Shown one piece after another: positions 25,665-32,469 of a DNA stretch of 34,281 nt. The DNA is taken from NCBI GenBank assembly GCA_025357175.1, contig JANXPS010000049.1:1-34281 (forward strand). Reading direction: 5' to 3'. Every line of letters starts with the position of its first letter. Position 1 is the first letter of the stretch. This DNA comes from Deltaproteobacteria bacterium. GTDB taxonomy: Bacteria; Desulfobacterota; Deferrimicrobia; Deferrimicrobiales; Deferrimicrobiaceae. The notes below the pieces were generated by a model, which was given only the letters and a program-made list of their open reading frames with translations, was not told the DNA's origin and ran no database searches. The position numbers were made by a program, and so were the translations under genes.

Positions 25665-27242
25665 ATGGCTGAAAAGGTATTCATTTTCGACACGACGTTG
25701 CGTGACGGAGAACAGGTTCCCGGCGCAAAGCTCGCCAAGGAGCAGAAGGTGGAGATCGCCAAGCAGATCGCGGCACTCGGCGTCGACATCATCGAGGCGG
25801 GCTTCCCGGCGTCGTCCCCGGGCGACTTCGACTCGGTCCAGACGGTGGCGCGCGAGGTCAAGGGACCGATCATCACGGGCCTCGCCCGTGCCGTGAAAAA
25901 GGACATCGACGCGTTATGGGCGGCGGTCAAGGTCGCGAAGCGTCCGCGCATCCACACGTTCATCGGCACCTCCGACATCCACATCCAGAAGAAGTTCAAG
26001 TCCGACAAGGACAAGATCCTCCAGTGGGCGGTCGATACGGTGAAGTACGCCAAGTCGCTCTGCAACGACATTGAGTTCTCGACGGAAGACGCGGCCAGGA
26101 CCGATTTCGAGTTCCTCTGCCGCTCGGTCGAGGCGCTGGTCAAGGCTGGCGCGACGACGATCAACGTGCCCGATACGGTGGGCTACGCGATGCCGGGCGA
26201 GATGGCCGACCGGATACGCCGTCTCAAGGAAAAGGTGCCTGCGCTCGACAAGGCGATCATCTCGATGCACTGCCACAACGACATGGGACTCGCGACCGCC
26301 AACACGCTGGCCGGCGTCCTCGCGGGGGCGCGGCAGGCCGAGGTGACGATGAACGGCATCGGCGAGCGCGCGGGCAACGCGGCGCTCGAAGAGGTCGTCA
26401 TGGCGATCCGCACCCGGAAGGACATCTTCAAGGGACTCTACACCGACGTCAACACGAAGGAAATTTCCAAGACGAGCAAGATGGTGTCGACGCTCATGGG
26501 CCTGCCCATCCAGCGCAACAAGGCGATCGTCGGCGTCAATGCGTTCGCCCACTCGTCGGGCATCCACCAGGACGGCATCCTCAAGGATCGTTCGACCTAT
26601 GAAATCGTCCGGCCGGAGGATGTCGGCGTTTCCGCCCACGCATTCACGCTGACCGCAAGGTCCGGCCGCGCCGCGCTCAAGCACCAGATTTCCGCATTCG
26701 GCCACAAGGTCACCGATCCGCAGCTCGACGCGATCTACGAGCAGTTCCTCACGCTGGCCGACAAGAAGAAGGAAGTGGCGATCGAGGATCTCGAGGCGCT
26801 CGTGCAGGAAGAACTCTTCAAGGTGCCCGAGATTTTCAAGCTCGAGCACATCCAGTTCCTCTCGGGCACGAAGGCGACGCCGATGGCGGCGCTCCGGATC
26901 CGCAAGGGAAAGGATGTCATCGAGGAGGCGGCGACCGGCAACGGTCCCGTCGACGCAGCCTACCAGTGCGTCGAGAAGATCGTCGGCCGGAAGTTCACGC
27001 TGATCGACTGGGGACTCAACGCGATCACCTCCGGCGAGGACGCGATCGGCGAGGCGCGGGTGCGCATCCGCTTCAAGGACACGATCGTCTCCGGTACGGC
27101 TACGTCAACCGACGTCATCGAGGCGTCGGTCAAGGCGTACCTCGCGGCGATCAACCGCTACATCGCATCCGAAGAGCGCGACAAGGCTGCGAAAAAGGTG
27201 AAGGGCGCGCCCAAGAAAAAGACGGCGAAGCCGTCGCTTTAA
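25665..27242 (+). CDS. leuA: 2-isopropylmalate synthase
   Basis: LeuA condenses acetyl-CoA with 2-oxoisovalerate, the first step of leucine synthesis. The 525-residue protein has the HMGL-like catalytic barrel with FDTTLRDGEQVPGAKL near the N-terminus, IEAGFPASSPGDF, the metal-binding HCHNDMGLATANT and NGIGERAGNAALEE, and SGIHQDGILKD. The C-terminal allosteric domain (about residues 395-510) contains SGTKATPMAALRI and ATSTDVIEASVKAYLAAINR. Length and the allosteric end favour LeuA over homocitrate or citramalate synthases. A strong AGGAGG lies eight to ten bases before the ATG. A Lys-rich tail (KKVKGAPKKKTAKPSL) ends it. Expression should depend on the attenuator upstream. Confidence 0.93.
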   Translation: MAEKVFIFDTTLRDGEQVPGAKLAKEQKVEIAKQIAALGVDIIEAGFPASSPGDFDSVQTVAREVKGPIITGLARAVKKDIDALWAAVKVAKRPRIHTFIGTSDIHIQKKFKSDKDKILQWAVDTVKYAKSLCNDIEFSTEDAARTDFEFLCRSVEALVKAGATTINVPDTVGYAMPGEMADRIRRLKEKVPALDKAIISMHCHNDMGLATANTLAGVLAGARQAEVTMNGIGERAGNAALEEVVMAIRTRKDIFKGLYTDVNTKEISKTSKMVSTLMGLPIQRNKAIVGVNAFAHSSGIHQDGILKDRSTYEIVRPEDVGVSAHAFTLTARSGRAALKHQISAFGHKVTDPQLDAIYEQFLTLADKKKEVAIEDLEALVQEELFKVPEIFKLEHIQFLSGTKATPMAALRIRKGKDVIEEAATGNGPVDAAYQCVEKIVGRKFTLIDWGLNAITSGEDAIGEARVRIRFKDTIVSGTATSTDVIEASVKAYLAAINRYIASEERDKAAKKVKGAPKKKTAKPSL

Positions 27243-27249
27243 CGGCGGC

Positions 27250-27289
27250 GCCCGACCCGGGAACCACTCAGCGGGTTCCGGCGTCGGGC
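27250..27289. terminator. Long stem-loop between convergent leuA and larA-type genes
   Basis: GCCCGAC (27250-27256) pairs with GTCGGGC (27283-27289). Inside it, CCGGGAACC (27257-27265) pairs with GGTTCCGG (27274-27281) with one bulge. Neither strand has a T-tract, so it is a likely 3' barrier rather than a classical terminator. It covers the end of the minus-strand gene. Confidence 0.45.
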
Positions 27290-28536
27290 AGCACGTAACC
27301 CGCGTCGGGCAGGATCAGCGGAGGCGGCAGCTCACCCAGTGCCGCCTCCGCTTTTTTTAGCGCATCCGGCAGCGATGCGGCCGGCGCCATTCCCATCCGC
27401 TCGACGTCTTCGGGCCGGAGCGACGAGACCAGGATCACGCGGCAGCCGAGCGCCTTGCCGAGCGTGGCGTGCGCGGTCTGGCCGTAGATCTGGTACCGCT
27501 CCCGCAGTTCCAGTTCCATCAGTTCGGGATCTTCGAAACGGAACCACGGGAAGAAGTGGGGGCTGCCGAACCCGTCCGCACATTCCGCGAGCAGGATCAG
27601 GACGCCGCCCGGCGTCACGGCGCGGAAGGCGTTGTCGAGCGCCTTGTGCGACTGGATCAGGTTGATGTCCTTGGGCCAACCACCGGCGGATGCGATGACG
27701 AAGGGGTAGCGGTGCGGCAGGGAAACGCGAAATACGGCCGCATACCGTTCACACGCCTCGCGGTGCGCCGACAACCAGTCGCCGGCGACGGCGTCGAACA
27801 GCTTCTTGCCGGGCGTCAGCAGCGTGTTGAGCAGGAAGGCGGGAGAAGCCATCGCGACCGCCTCGCGGATGTCCTCGTGCACCGGATTGCCGTCGAGCTG
27901 CCCGGCGCGCGCCAGCGGATGCTTCCCGGGCCCGTCGGGCAGGAAGACGCGGAAGTGGGTATCGGCGGCCGTGTCGCGGTGGGCGCAGCCGGGCACGAGC
28001 GCCTTGCGCCCCCCTCCGAATCCGGCGAAATAGTGAAACGAGATGGTACCGGTCAGCACGATCCGGTCGTGTTCCATGACGGGAAGGCAGACCCGCACCC
28101 GGGTCCCGCGCGTGGTCGTGCCGAGCGTCGCCATGGCGCCGTCGGGGTCCGACTGCACGACGCGGATGCCCGAGGAAAGTTCGCTTCCCACGATCGCGGC
28201 GATCTCGGCGTCGGTCTGCGCCCGGTGCGTTCCGCGCGCGATGAACAAGGTCACGCGATCGCGGGGCACGCCTGCCGCGTCGGTTTCGGCGAGCAGCGGC
28301 GCCAGGAATATCTCGGTCGCGCTGTAGCGGGTGATGTCGGAAATCGGGATCGCCACGGAGTCGGAGGGGCCGAGCAATGCCCGAAGCGGGGGAGAATCCA
28401 CCGGGTTCGCAAGCCGGTCGCGGAGCATCCCGGCTTCATCGGCCGGAAGCGCGACGGCGCGCGCGGCGACCACCGATGAACGCGCGGCGAGGCCGGAGGG
28501 CAGCTCCGCCGTCCCGCGGCCGTATTTCAGCTTCAT
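27268..28536 (-). CDS. LarA-family nickel-pincer-type racemase/epimerase
   Basis: The 422-residue protein belongs to the lactate racemase LarA family (DUF2088), whose members use a nickel-pincer cofactor on a lysine to racemise or epimerise 2-hydroxyacids. It shows FIARGTHRAQTDAEI, FHYFAGFGGGRKALVPGCAH with K178 at the expected cofactor-lysine position, ASAGGWPKDINLIQSHKA and HATLGKALGCRVILVSSL. The family includes many enzymes with other substrates, so lactate is not assured. LarB, LarC and LarE genes, needed to make the cofactor, are absent from the window. ATG 28536 is chosen over 28647 because similarity starts there. No clear ribosome site is visible. Confidence 0.87.
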   Translation of the reverse strand: MKLKYGRGTAELPSGLAARSSVVAARAVALPADEAGMLRDRLANPVDSPPLRALLGPSDSVAIPISDITRYSATEIFLAPLLAETDAAGVPRDRVTLFIARGTHRAQTDAEIAAIVGSELSSGIRVVQSDPDGAMATLGTTTRGTRVRVCLPVMEHDRIVLTGTISFHYFAGFGGGRKALVPGCAHRDTAADTHFRVFLPDGPGKHPLARAGQLDGNPVHEDIREAVAMASPAFLLNTLLTPGKKLFDAVAGDWLSAHREACERYAAVFRVSLPHRYPFVIASAGGWPKDINLIQSHKALDNAFRAVTPGGVLILLAECADGFGSPHFFPWFRFEDPELMELELRERYQIYGQTAHATLGKALGCRVILVSSLRPEDVERMGMAPAASLPDALKKAEAALGELPPPLILPDAGYVLPDAGTR

Positions 28537-28634
28537 GCGCCGGGGCCGCCCGGTTTCCCGAACGTCGGGTCTTTTCGCGGTGTGGTCATCGCGCCAGTGT
28601 GATGGAAACAGGCGAGGGGAGTCAACCGGATCTG

Positions 28635-28663
28635 TTGCCGCCATCACCGGCGCCCAGTAGAAT
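28635..28663 (+). promoter_or_regulatory. Promoter of the suhB-type gene
   Basis: TTGCCG (28635-28640), a 17-base spacer and TAGAAT (28658-28663) form a good sigma70-type promoter 46 bases before the ATG. Confidence 0.6.
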
Positions 28664-28708
28664 CCGGGTTACTATCATCCATCGATCACACACCGGACGG
28701 AGAGACCA

Positions 28709-29497
28709 ATGGACAATCAATCGCTGCTCGAATTCGCCCGCGAGACCGCGGCAGGCGCGGGGGAAATCCTGCGCAGCAATTACGGACGCCGCCAGAAGAT
28801 CCACTTCAAGGGAGAGATCAATCTCGTCACCGACGTGGACCGGGCGTCGGAGGCGTATATCAAGGGGCGCATCCATGCGCGCTTTCCCGATCACGGAATC
28901 ATGGCCGAGGAAAGCCCCGAGGACAAGTCGCCCTCGCCCTATCGCTGGATCGTGGACCCGCTAGACGGAACGACCAACTACGCCCACAACTATCCCTGTT
29001 TCTGCGTATCCGTGGGAGTCGAGCACGACGGCGTGCCGGTCGCGGGCGCGGTGTACGATCCGCTGCTGAGGGAAATGTTCACGGCGACGGCCGGGGGGGG
29101 CGCATTTCTCAACGGGGAGAAGCTCGCCGTCTCGGACATCGGCGACTTGCGCCACGGCCTGCTGGCCACCGGATTCGCCTACGACGTCAAGACTTCGACA
29201 GACAAGAACTTCGACTATTTCCAGTCGTTCGTCATGACCGGGCAGGCGATCCGGCGGGATGGTTCGGCGGCGCTCGACCTGTGCTACCTCGCCACCGGCC
29301 GCTTCGACGGCTTCTGGGAAATGCAGCTCAAGCCCTGGGATACGATCGCGGGATTGCTGATCCTGCAGGAGGCGGGGGGCATGGCAACCCGCATGGACGG
29401 CTCCCCGTACGACATCCACCAGCCCGACGTGCTGGCGACCAACGGCCGGATCCATGGGCAGATGCTGGAAGTGATCCGGCGAGTGGCCGGCCGGTAG
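28709..29497 (+). CDS. suhB: Inositol-1-monophosphatase family protein
   Basis: This 262-residue Mg-dependent phosphatase hydrolyses inositol phosphates or related sugar phosphates. Metal ligands are visible: E67 in HGIMAEES, D83 and D86 in RWIVDPLDGTTNYAHN, and the late aspartate in LKPWDTIAGLLILQEAGG. Length and order are standard. SuhB in E. coli also acts in rRNA antitermination, but that role cannot be read from the sequence. GGAGA precedes the ATG. It converges on the DUF2155 gene. Confidence 0.92.
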   Translation: MDNQSLLEFARETAAGAGEILRSNYGRRQKIHFKGEINLVTDVDRASEAYIKGRIHARFPDHGIMAEESPEDKSPSPYRWIVDPLDGTTNYAHNYPCFCVSVGVEHDGVPVAGAVYDPLLREMFTATAGGGAFLNGEKLAVSDIGDLRHGLLATGFAYDVKTSTDKNFDYFQSFVMTGQAIRRDGSAALDLCYLATGRFDGFWEMQLKPWDTIAGLLILQEAGGMATRMDGSPYDIHQPDVLATNGRIHGQMLEVIRRVAGR

Positions 29498-29510
29498 TTC
29501 GCCGGGAATG

Positions 29511-29542
29511 AAAAAGGGCGCCCCGGATGGTCCGGGGCGCCC
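29511..29542 (-). terminator. Intrinsic terminator for the minus-strand DUF2155 transcript
   Basis: GGGCGCCCCGG (29516-29526) and CCGGGGCGCCC (29532-29542) form a perfect 11-pair stem with a five-base loop. On the minus strand TTTTT follows (plus-strand AAAAA 29511-29515). On the plus strand there is no T-tract, though the stem may still protect the suhB end. Confidence 0.85.
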
Positions 29543-29568
29543 GCGAAACCGTTGCGACGAGGGTCGCG

Positions 29569-30117
29569 TTACTTCTTGATCGGCTCCAGCATGATCACGC
29601 CGTACTGGTCGTGCTGGAACGGATGGACCGCCGGGAACTTGCCGAACAGCCAGCCATTGAACAGTTCCTTGCCGCCCTGCTTGATCTCGATGTGAAGCGC
29701 CGGGTTCTCGAGCTTGTTGGAGCTCGAGGTGATCGAGTCGCCGTTCATCGTGAAGTGGGGCAGGAAGTCGCCGACCGCCAGCACCAGGTCGCTGTCGGGC
29801 ACCTTGAAGGTGGAGTTCAGGTCGACGTTGAAGGTCTTCTTGCTCTTCTTCTGCTTGAACTCGACTTCGATCTTGGCGCCCTTCCAGCCCTTCTTGACTT
29901 CCTCGGGGATGACGATCTTCTTGGGGCCGCCGCCGCCCATGTCGCCGTGCGGTGCGCCGCCGCCCTGACCGCCCATGCCGGGAGGAGCCTGGCCGGGCGC
30001 CTGGCCGGGCGCTTCGCCCTGCGGAGGCATCGGGGGAGGAGTCTCCTTCTTCTTGCAGCCCGTGGCCGCGAGGCCGATCGTAACGAGAAGGGCGATCAAC
30101 AGTGCAAAACGCTTCAT
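29569..30117 (-). CDS. DUF2155 domain lipoprotein
   Basis: The 182-residue protein begins MKRFALLIALLVTIGLAATG followed by C21, a lipoprotein signal with the acylated cysteine after ATG. A Pro/Gly-rich linker (about residues 28-65) precedes a globular C-terminal domain with VADGD-like core pieces VGDFLPHFTMNGD, SNKLENPALHIEI and GWLFGKFPAVHPFQHDQYG. These match DUF2155, frequent in Geobacter-type genomes and of unknown function. AAGGAG lies about eight bases before the ATG. The first tRNA-Ser gene is 66 bases upstream on the same strand, so the gene may share its transcript. Confidence 0.88.
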   Translation of the reverse strand: MKRFALLIALLVTIGLAATGCKKKETPPPMPPQGEAPGQAPGQAPPGMGGQGGGAPHGDMGGGGPKKIVIPEEVKKGWKGAKIEVEFKQKKSKKTFNVDLNSTFKVPDSDLVLAVGDFLPHFTMNGDSITSSSNKLENPALHIEIKQGGKELFNGWLFGKFPAVHPFQHDQYGVIMLEPIKK

Positions 30118-30183
30118 CTTGAAATCTCCTTTCGGTTCTTTACTCAGGGGTTCGAAACAAACTTCATAAAAAAAACGGGAATA

Positions 30184-30275
30184 TGGCGGAGAGGGAGAGA
30201 TTCGAACTCTCGGAACCCTTTTGAGATTCACACGATTTCCAGTCGTGTTCCTTCGGCCAGCTCGGACACCTCTCC
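30184..30275 (-). tRNA. tRNA-Ser (anticodon GGA)
   Basis: Read on the minus strand, it starts GGAGAGGTGTCCGAGCTGGC, has the anticodon loop ACTGGAAAT, a long class II variable arm, the T-loop GTTCGAATC and an encoded CCA end. The seven-pair acceptor GGAGAGG/CCTCTCC is complete. It reads UCC and UCU codons. Confidence 0.96.
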
Positions 30276-30342
30276 GCTTGAAAAACCGTCTGATCAAAGA
30301 TCAAGTCTTGATGAATGCCACCTTCCCCTTGCAGGGAAAAAG

Positions 30343-30435
<93 letters not shown>

Positions 30436-30466
30436 GCATTTCGGGGGTCCGTCAGGAAAGACTACC

Positions 30467-30554
30467 TGGCGGAGGGAGCAGGATTTGAACCTGCGGAGCA
30501 TCGCTGCTCAACGGTTTTCAAGACCGCCGCCATCAGCCGCTCGGCCATCCCTCC
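30467..30554 (-). tRNA. tRNA-Ser (anticodon TGA)
   Basis: On the minus strand it starts GGAGGGATGGCCGAGCGGC, with anticodon loop CTTGAAA between GGCGGT and ACCGTT, a long variable arm, GTTCAAATC and CCA. The acceptor GGAGGGA/TCCCTCC is complete. It reads UCA and, by wobble, UCG and UCU. It is first in the three-gene array. Confidence 0.96.
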
Positions 30555-30566
30555 CCGAACCTTCTA

Positions 30567-30598
30567 TTTATACCCGAATTTCCCGCCGATTGGGACAA
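30567..30598 (-). promoter_or_regulatory. Possible promoter of the tRNA-Ser array
   Basis: On the minus strand TATAAA (plus 30567-30572) lies about 12 bases before the first tRNA. TTGTCC (plus 30593-30598) is a candidate -35, but the 20-base spacer is long. The candidate -35 abuts the T-tract ending the structured element upstream. Confidence 0.35.
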
Positions 30599-30632
30599 AA
30601 AAATGATAACACCGGGAATCCAATCCGGGGTG
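30597..30632 (-). terminator. Weak intrinsic terminator of the minus-strand structured element
   Basis: On the minus strand a short CCGG/CCGG hairpin (plus 30612-30615 with 30625-30628), or an alternative CACC/GGTG register, is followed by TGTTATCATTTTTTT. The stem is short and separated from the T-run, so this is tentative. Confidence 0.35.
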
Positions 30633-30666
30633 CGGCCCATGGCTCCCCTTCGATGCCCATTCCCTG

Positions 30667-30712
30667 GACGGCCATAAACTCTCCGTCTAGCGCCACGCGG
30701 GGGCCTCTTCCC
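30667..30712 (-). repeat. Motif Y, minus-strand copy
   Basis: Directly 3' of copy M, the minus strand reads GGGAAGAGGCCCCCGCGTGG then CGCTAGACGGAGAGTTTATG. It matches 31117-31158 on the plus strand in almost every position. It is probably part of the same element. Confidence 0.7.
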
Positions 30713-30822
30713 GGGGGACGTCTTGTTCGGGCATCCCTGCCCTCTCTGCGACTCCATACCCCTCGCGCCGCCAATCCATGGCGGCTACACCCGCTCGGGG
30801 CATAGGCCCCCGTCCAGAGACC
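30702..30822 (-). ncRNA. Structured RNA element, copy M (minus strand)
   Basis: On the minus strand this folds as follows. P1: GGTCTCT/AGAGGCC (plus 30816-30822/30702-30708). P2: GGGGG/CCCCC (plus 30807-30811/30713-30717). P3: CCCC/GGGG (30797-30800/30759-30762). P4: GCCGCC/GGCGGC (30780-30785/30767-30772). P5: GGGC/GCCC (30739-30742/30729-30732). Loop sequences CCTATG, GAGCGG, GCGA, TATGGAG, CGCAG and CAAGACGT are nearly identical to copy P at 30920-31059, while P1, P4 and P5 stems differ but stay paired. There is no open frame of note. I do not recognise the family. Whether it is transcribed is unknown. Confidence 0.65.
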
Positions 30823-30919
30823 CCCGCTTTGGCGTACGCCGGAGAGCGTGAGGCCTCAATATTATTCTCCAAACCGGGTCGTCGCCGATCTTAACTTCGG
30901 GGCTCATCTCGGCGCGTAG

Positions 30920-31059
30920 CGGATTCGGGTGTCTCCTGGAAGGGGGCCTGTGCCCCGAGCGGAATTAAGCGCCAGGGATGGCGCTGCGAGGGGTATGGAG
31001 ACGCAGGCGGCCCATGGAAGGGCCGGCAAGGCGTCCCCCGGAAGGAGATACCCGATCCG
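30920..31059 (+). ncRNA. Structured RNA element, copy P (plus strand)
   Basis: P1 pairs CGGAT (30920-30924) and GGGTGTCTCCT (30927-30937) with AGGAGATACCC (31043-31053) and ATCCG (31055-31059). A GGAA/GGA internal loop leads to P2, GGGGG/CCCCC (30942-30946/31035-31039). P2 closes a junction holding P3 (CCCC/GGGG, 30953-30956/30990-30993), P4 (AGCGCCA/TGGCGCT, 30968-30974/30979-30985) with a GGGA tetraloop of GNRA type, and P5 (CGGCCC/GGGCCG, 31008-31013/31020-31025). It is inverted relative to copy M and shares its unpaired sequences. No protein frame is credible. Confidence 0.68.
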
Positions 31060-31065
31060 CCTGAG

Positions 31066-31160
31066 CGATGAGCACTTGCCCCGCCCACCTCTCTCGCAAC
31101 CGAAACTTGCGTGTATGGGAAGGGCGCCCCCGCGTGGCGCTCGACGGAGAGTCATGGGCC
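31066..31160 (+). repeat. Motif Z1 with motif Y
   Basis: This unit begins CGATGAGCACTTGCCCCGCC and continues with CACCTCT, a hairpin CGCAA-CCGAAAC-TTGCG, then TATGGGAAGGGC and a copy of motif Y (31117-31158). It is repeated, in degenerate form, 130 bases downstream (31196-31279). It lies 3' of copy P on the same strand. Confidence 0.7.
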
Positions 31161-31195
31161 ATACTCTAGAGGGGATGTCCGGGCCGCGGCCGAGC

Positions 31196-31279
31196 CGACG
31201 AGTGCTCGCCCCGCCCACCTCTTTAGTAATCCCAACTACCCGCGTACGGTAAGGGTGTCTGGCCGGAGAGCATCGGGCC
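31196..31279 (+). repeat. Motif Z2
   Basis: This second copy shares the identical 15-mer GCCCCGCCCACCTCT with Z1 (31208 and 31078). The hairpin is a different sequence, TAGT-AATCCCA-ACTA, at the same place. CGTACGGTAAGGGTGTC and GGAGAGCATCGGGCC follow. The conserved flanks with a changed stem suggest an RNA hairpin. Confidence 0.65.
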
Positions 31280-31305
31280 GACTCAGGTTTTCGGGGCGGG
31301 CTCCG

Positions 31306-31334
31306 TTGCCGCGGGCGTCATCTTCCAATATGAT
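31306..31334 (+). promoter_or_regulatory. Promoter of the degT-waaF-waaC genes
   Basis: TTGCCG (31306-31311), a 17-base spacer and TATGAT (31329-31334) form a strong sigma70-type promoter 34 bases before the ATG. It sits just after the repeat region, so the repeats are not in the main mRNA leader. Confidence 0.65.
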
Positions 31335-31368
31335 GGGGGGCTACACCAACTGTCGAAGGGGAATTCCG

Positions 31369-32469
31369 ATGGCGATACCGTTCATGGACCTCAAGGGCCA
31401 GTTCTCGGCGTACGAATCCGACATCCGCGCGCAGGTCGACGACGTGCTGAAAAGCGGCGCGTTCATCATGGGCCCCAAGGGCGCTGCGCTGGAAAAGGCG
31501 CTTGGCGGATTCGTCGGCGCCCGCCACGCGTTCGGATGCTCCTCGGGCACCGATGCGCTGCTGCTCGCGCTCATGGCGTACGGGGTGAAGCCGGGAGACG
31601 AGATCGTCACGACGCCGTTCACCTTCATCGCCACCGCCGAGGTGATCGCGCTGCTCGGCGCCGTTCCCGTATTCGTCGACATAGAACCGGTCCACTACAA
31701 CATCGACCCGTCGAAGATCGATGCGGCGATCACCCCGAAGACGCGCGGCATCATCGCGGTCTCGCTCTACGGGCAGTGCGCCGACATGGAGGCGATCCAG
31801 GCCGTCGCCGAAAAAAGGAACATCTTCCTGATCGAAGACGGATGCCAGTCGTTCGGCGCGGCGCGCAACGGAAAACGGTCGTGCGGATTCGCCCACGTCG
31901 GGACGACCTCGTTCTTCCCGTCCAAGCCGCTCGGCTGCTACGGCGACGGCGGGATGGTGTTCACGTCCGACGACAAGATCGCCGACCTGATCGCCGGGCT
32001 TCGAAACCACGGGCAGTGGGAGCGGTACCGCCACCGGGTGATCGGCATCAACGGCCGGCTCGACGACCTGCAGGCGGCGGTGCTCCTGGCCAAGTTCGCA
32101 CGGTTCGAGGAGGAGCTTGCGGCCCGGGCGCGGATCGGCGCGCGCTATTCCGAAGCGCTGGGCGACGTCGTGACCGTGCCCGCGATCATGCCGGGCAACA
32201 CGCACGTCTTCGCGCAGTACTCGATCCGGACCGCTTCGCGCGACGCGCTGGCGAAGGCGCTGGGCGACAACGGCGTGCCGACGGCGGTCCACTATCCCAT
32301 CCCGCTGCACATGCAGGAAGCGTTCTCGGGGCTGGGACTCGGGGCGGGCGCGTTCCCGGTTTCCGAGTCGGTTTCCACGGAGATTCTCTCGCTTCCGATG
32401 TCCGCGTTCCTGTCGCAGGCGGACCAGGACGAGGTGATCCGCCAGCTCCGTCGATTCTTCGGAAAGTGA
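31369..32469 (+). CDS. DegT/DnrJ/EryC1-type sugar aminotransferase
   Basis: This 366-residue PLP enzyme transfers an amino group to a nucleotide-linked keto-sugar for surface glycans. It begins MAIPFMDLKGQFSAYESDI. GCSSGTDALLLALMA binds the cofactor phosphate, D157 in LIEDGCQSFGA contacts the pyridine ring, and K186 in FFPSKPLGCYGDGG is the Schiff-base lysine. HVFAQYSIR and PTAVHYPIPLHMQ are typical of the WbpE/PglE/VioA side of the family. Substrate cannot be named from sequence. AAGGGGAA precedes ATG 31369; the frame stays open upstream into the repeats. The TGA overlaps the waaF GTG, tying it to LPS synthesis. Confidence 0.92.
   Translation: MAIPFMDLKGQFSAYESDIRAQVDDVLKSGAFIMGPKGAALEKALGGFVGARHAFGCSSGTDALLLALMAYGVKPGDEIVTTPFTFIATAEVIALLGAVPVFVDIEPVHYNIDPSKIDAAITPKTRGIIAVSLYGQCADMEAIQAVAEKRNIFLIEDGCQSFGAARNGKRSCGFAHVGTTSFFPSKPLGCYGDGGMVFTSDDKIADLIAGLRNHGQWERYRHRVIGINGRLDDLQAAVLLAKFARFEEELAARARIGARYSEALGDVVTVPAIMPGNTHVFAQYSIRTASRDALAKALGDNGVPTAVHYPIPLHMQEAFSGLGLGAGAFPVSESVSTEILSLPMSAFLSQADQDEVIRQLRRFFGK

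Noticed and set aside
31066..31112. Hammerhead ribozyme core (GATGAG ... CGAAAC)
   Set aside because: The CUGA part of the core and the required three-stem arrangement are missing, and the second copy does not keep the CGAAAC.
30687..31252. Small open frames on both strands in the repeat region
   Set aside because: They cross the paired stems of the RNA elements, lack ribosome sites and differ between the two repeat copies in reading frame.
31066..31279. CRISPR array
   Set aside because: Only two degenerate copies 130 bases apart, inside a structured element; no regular short repeats and no cas genes.
30600..31370. Insertion sequence or transposon
   Set aside because: No transposase-like frame, and the inverted repeats are internal RNA-like stems rather than sharp ends with target duplications.
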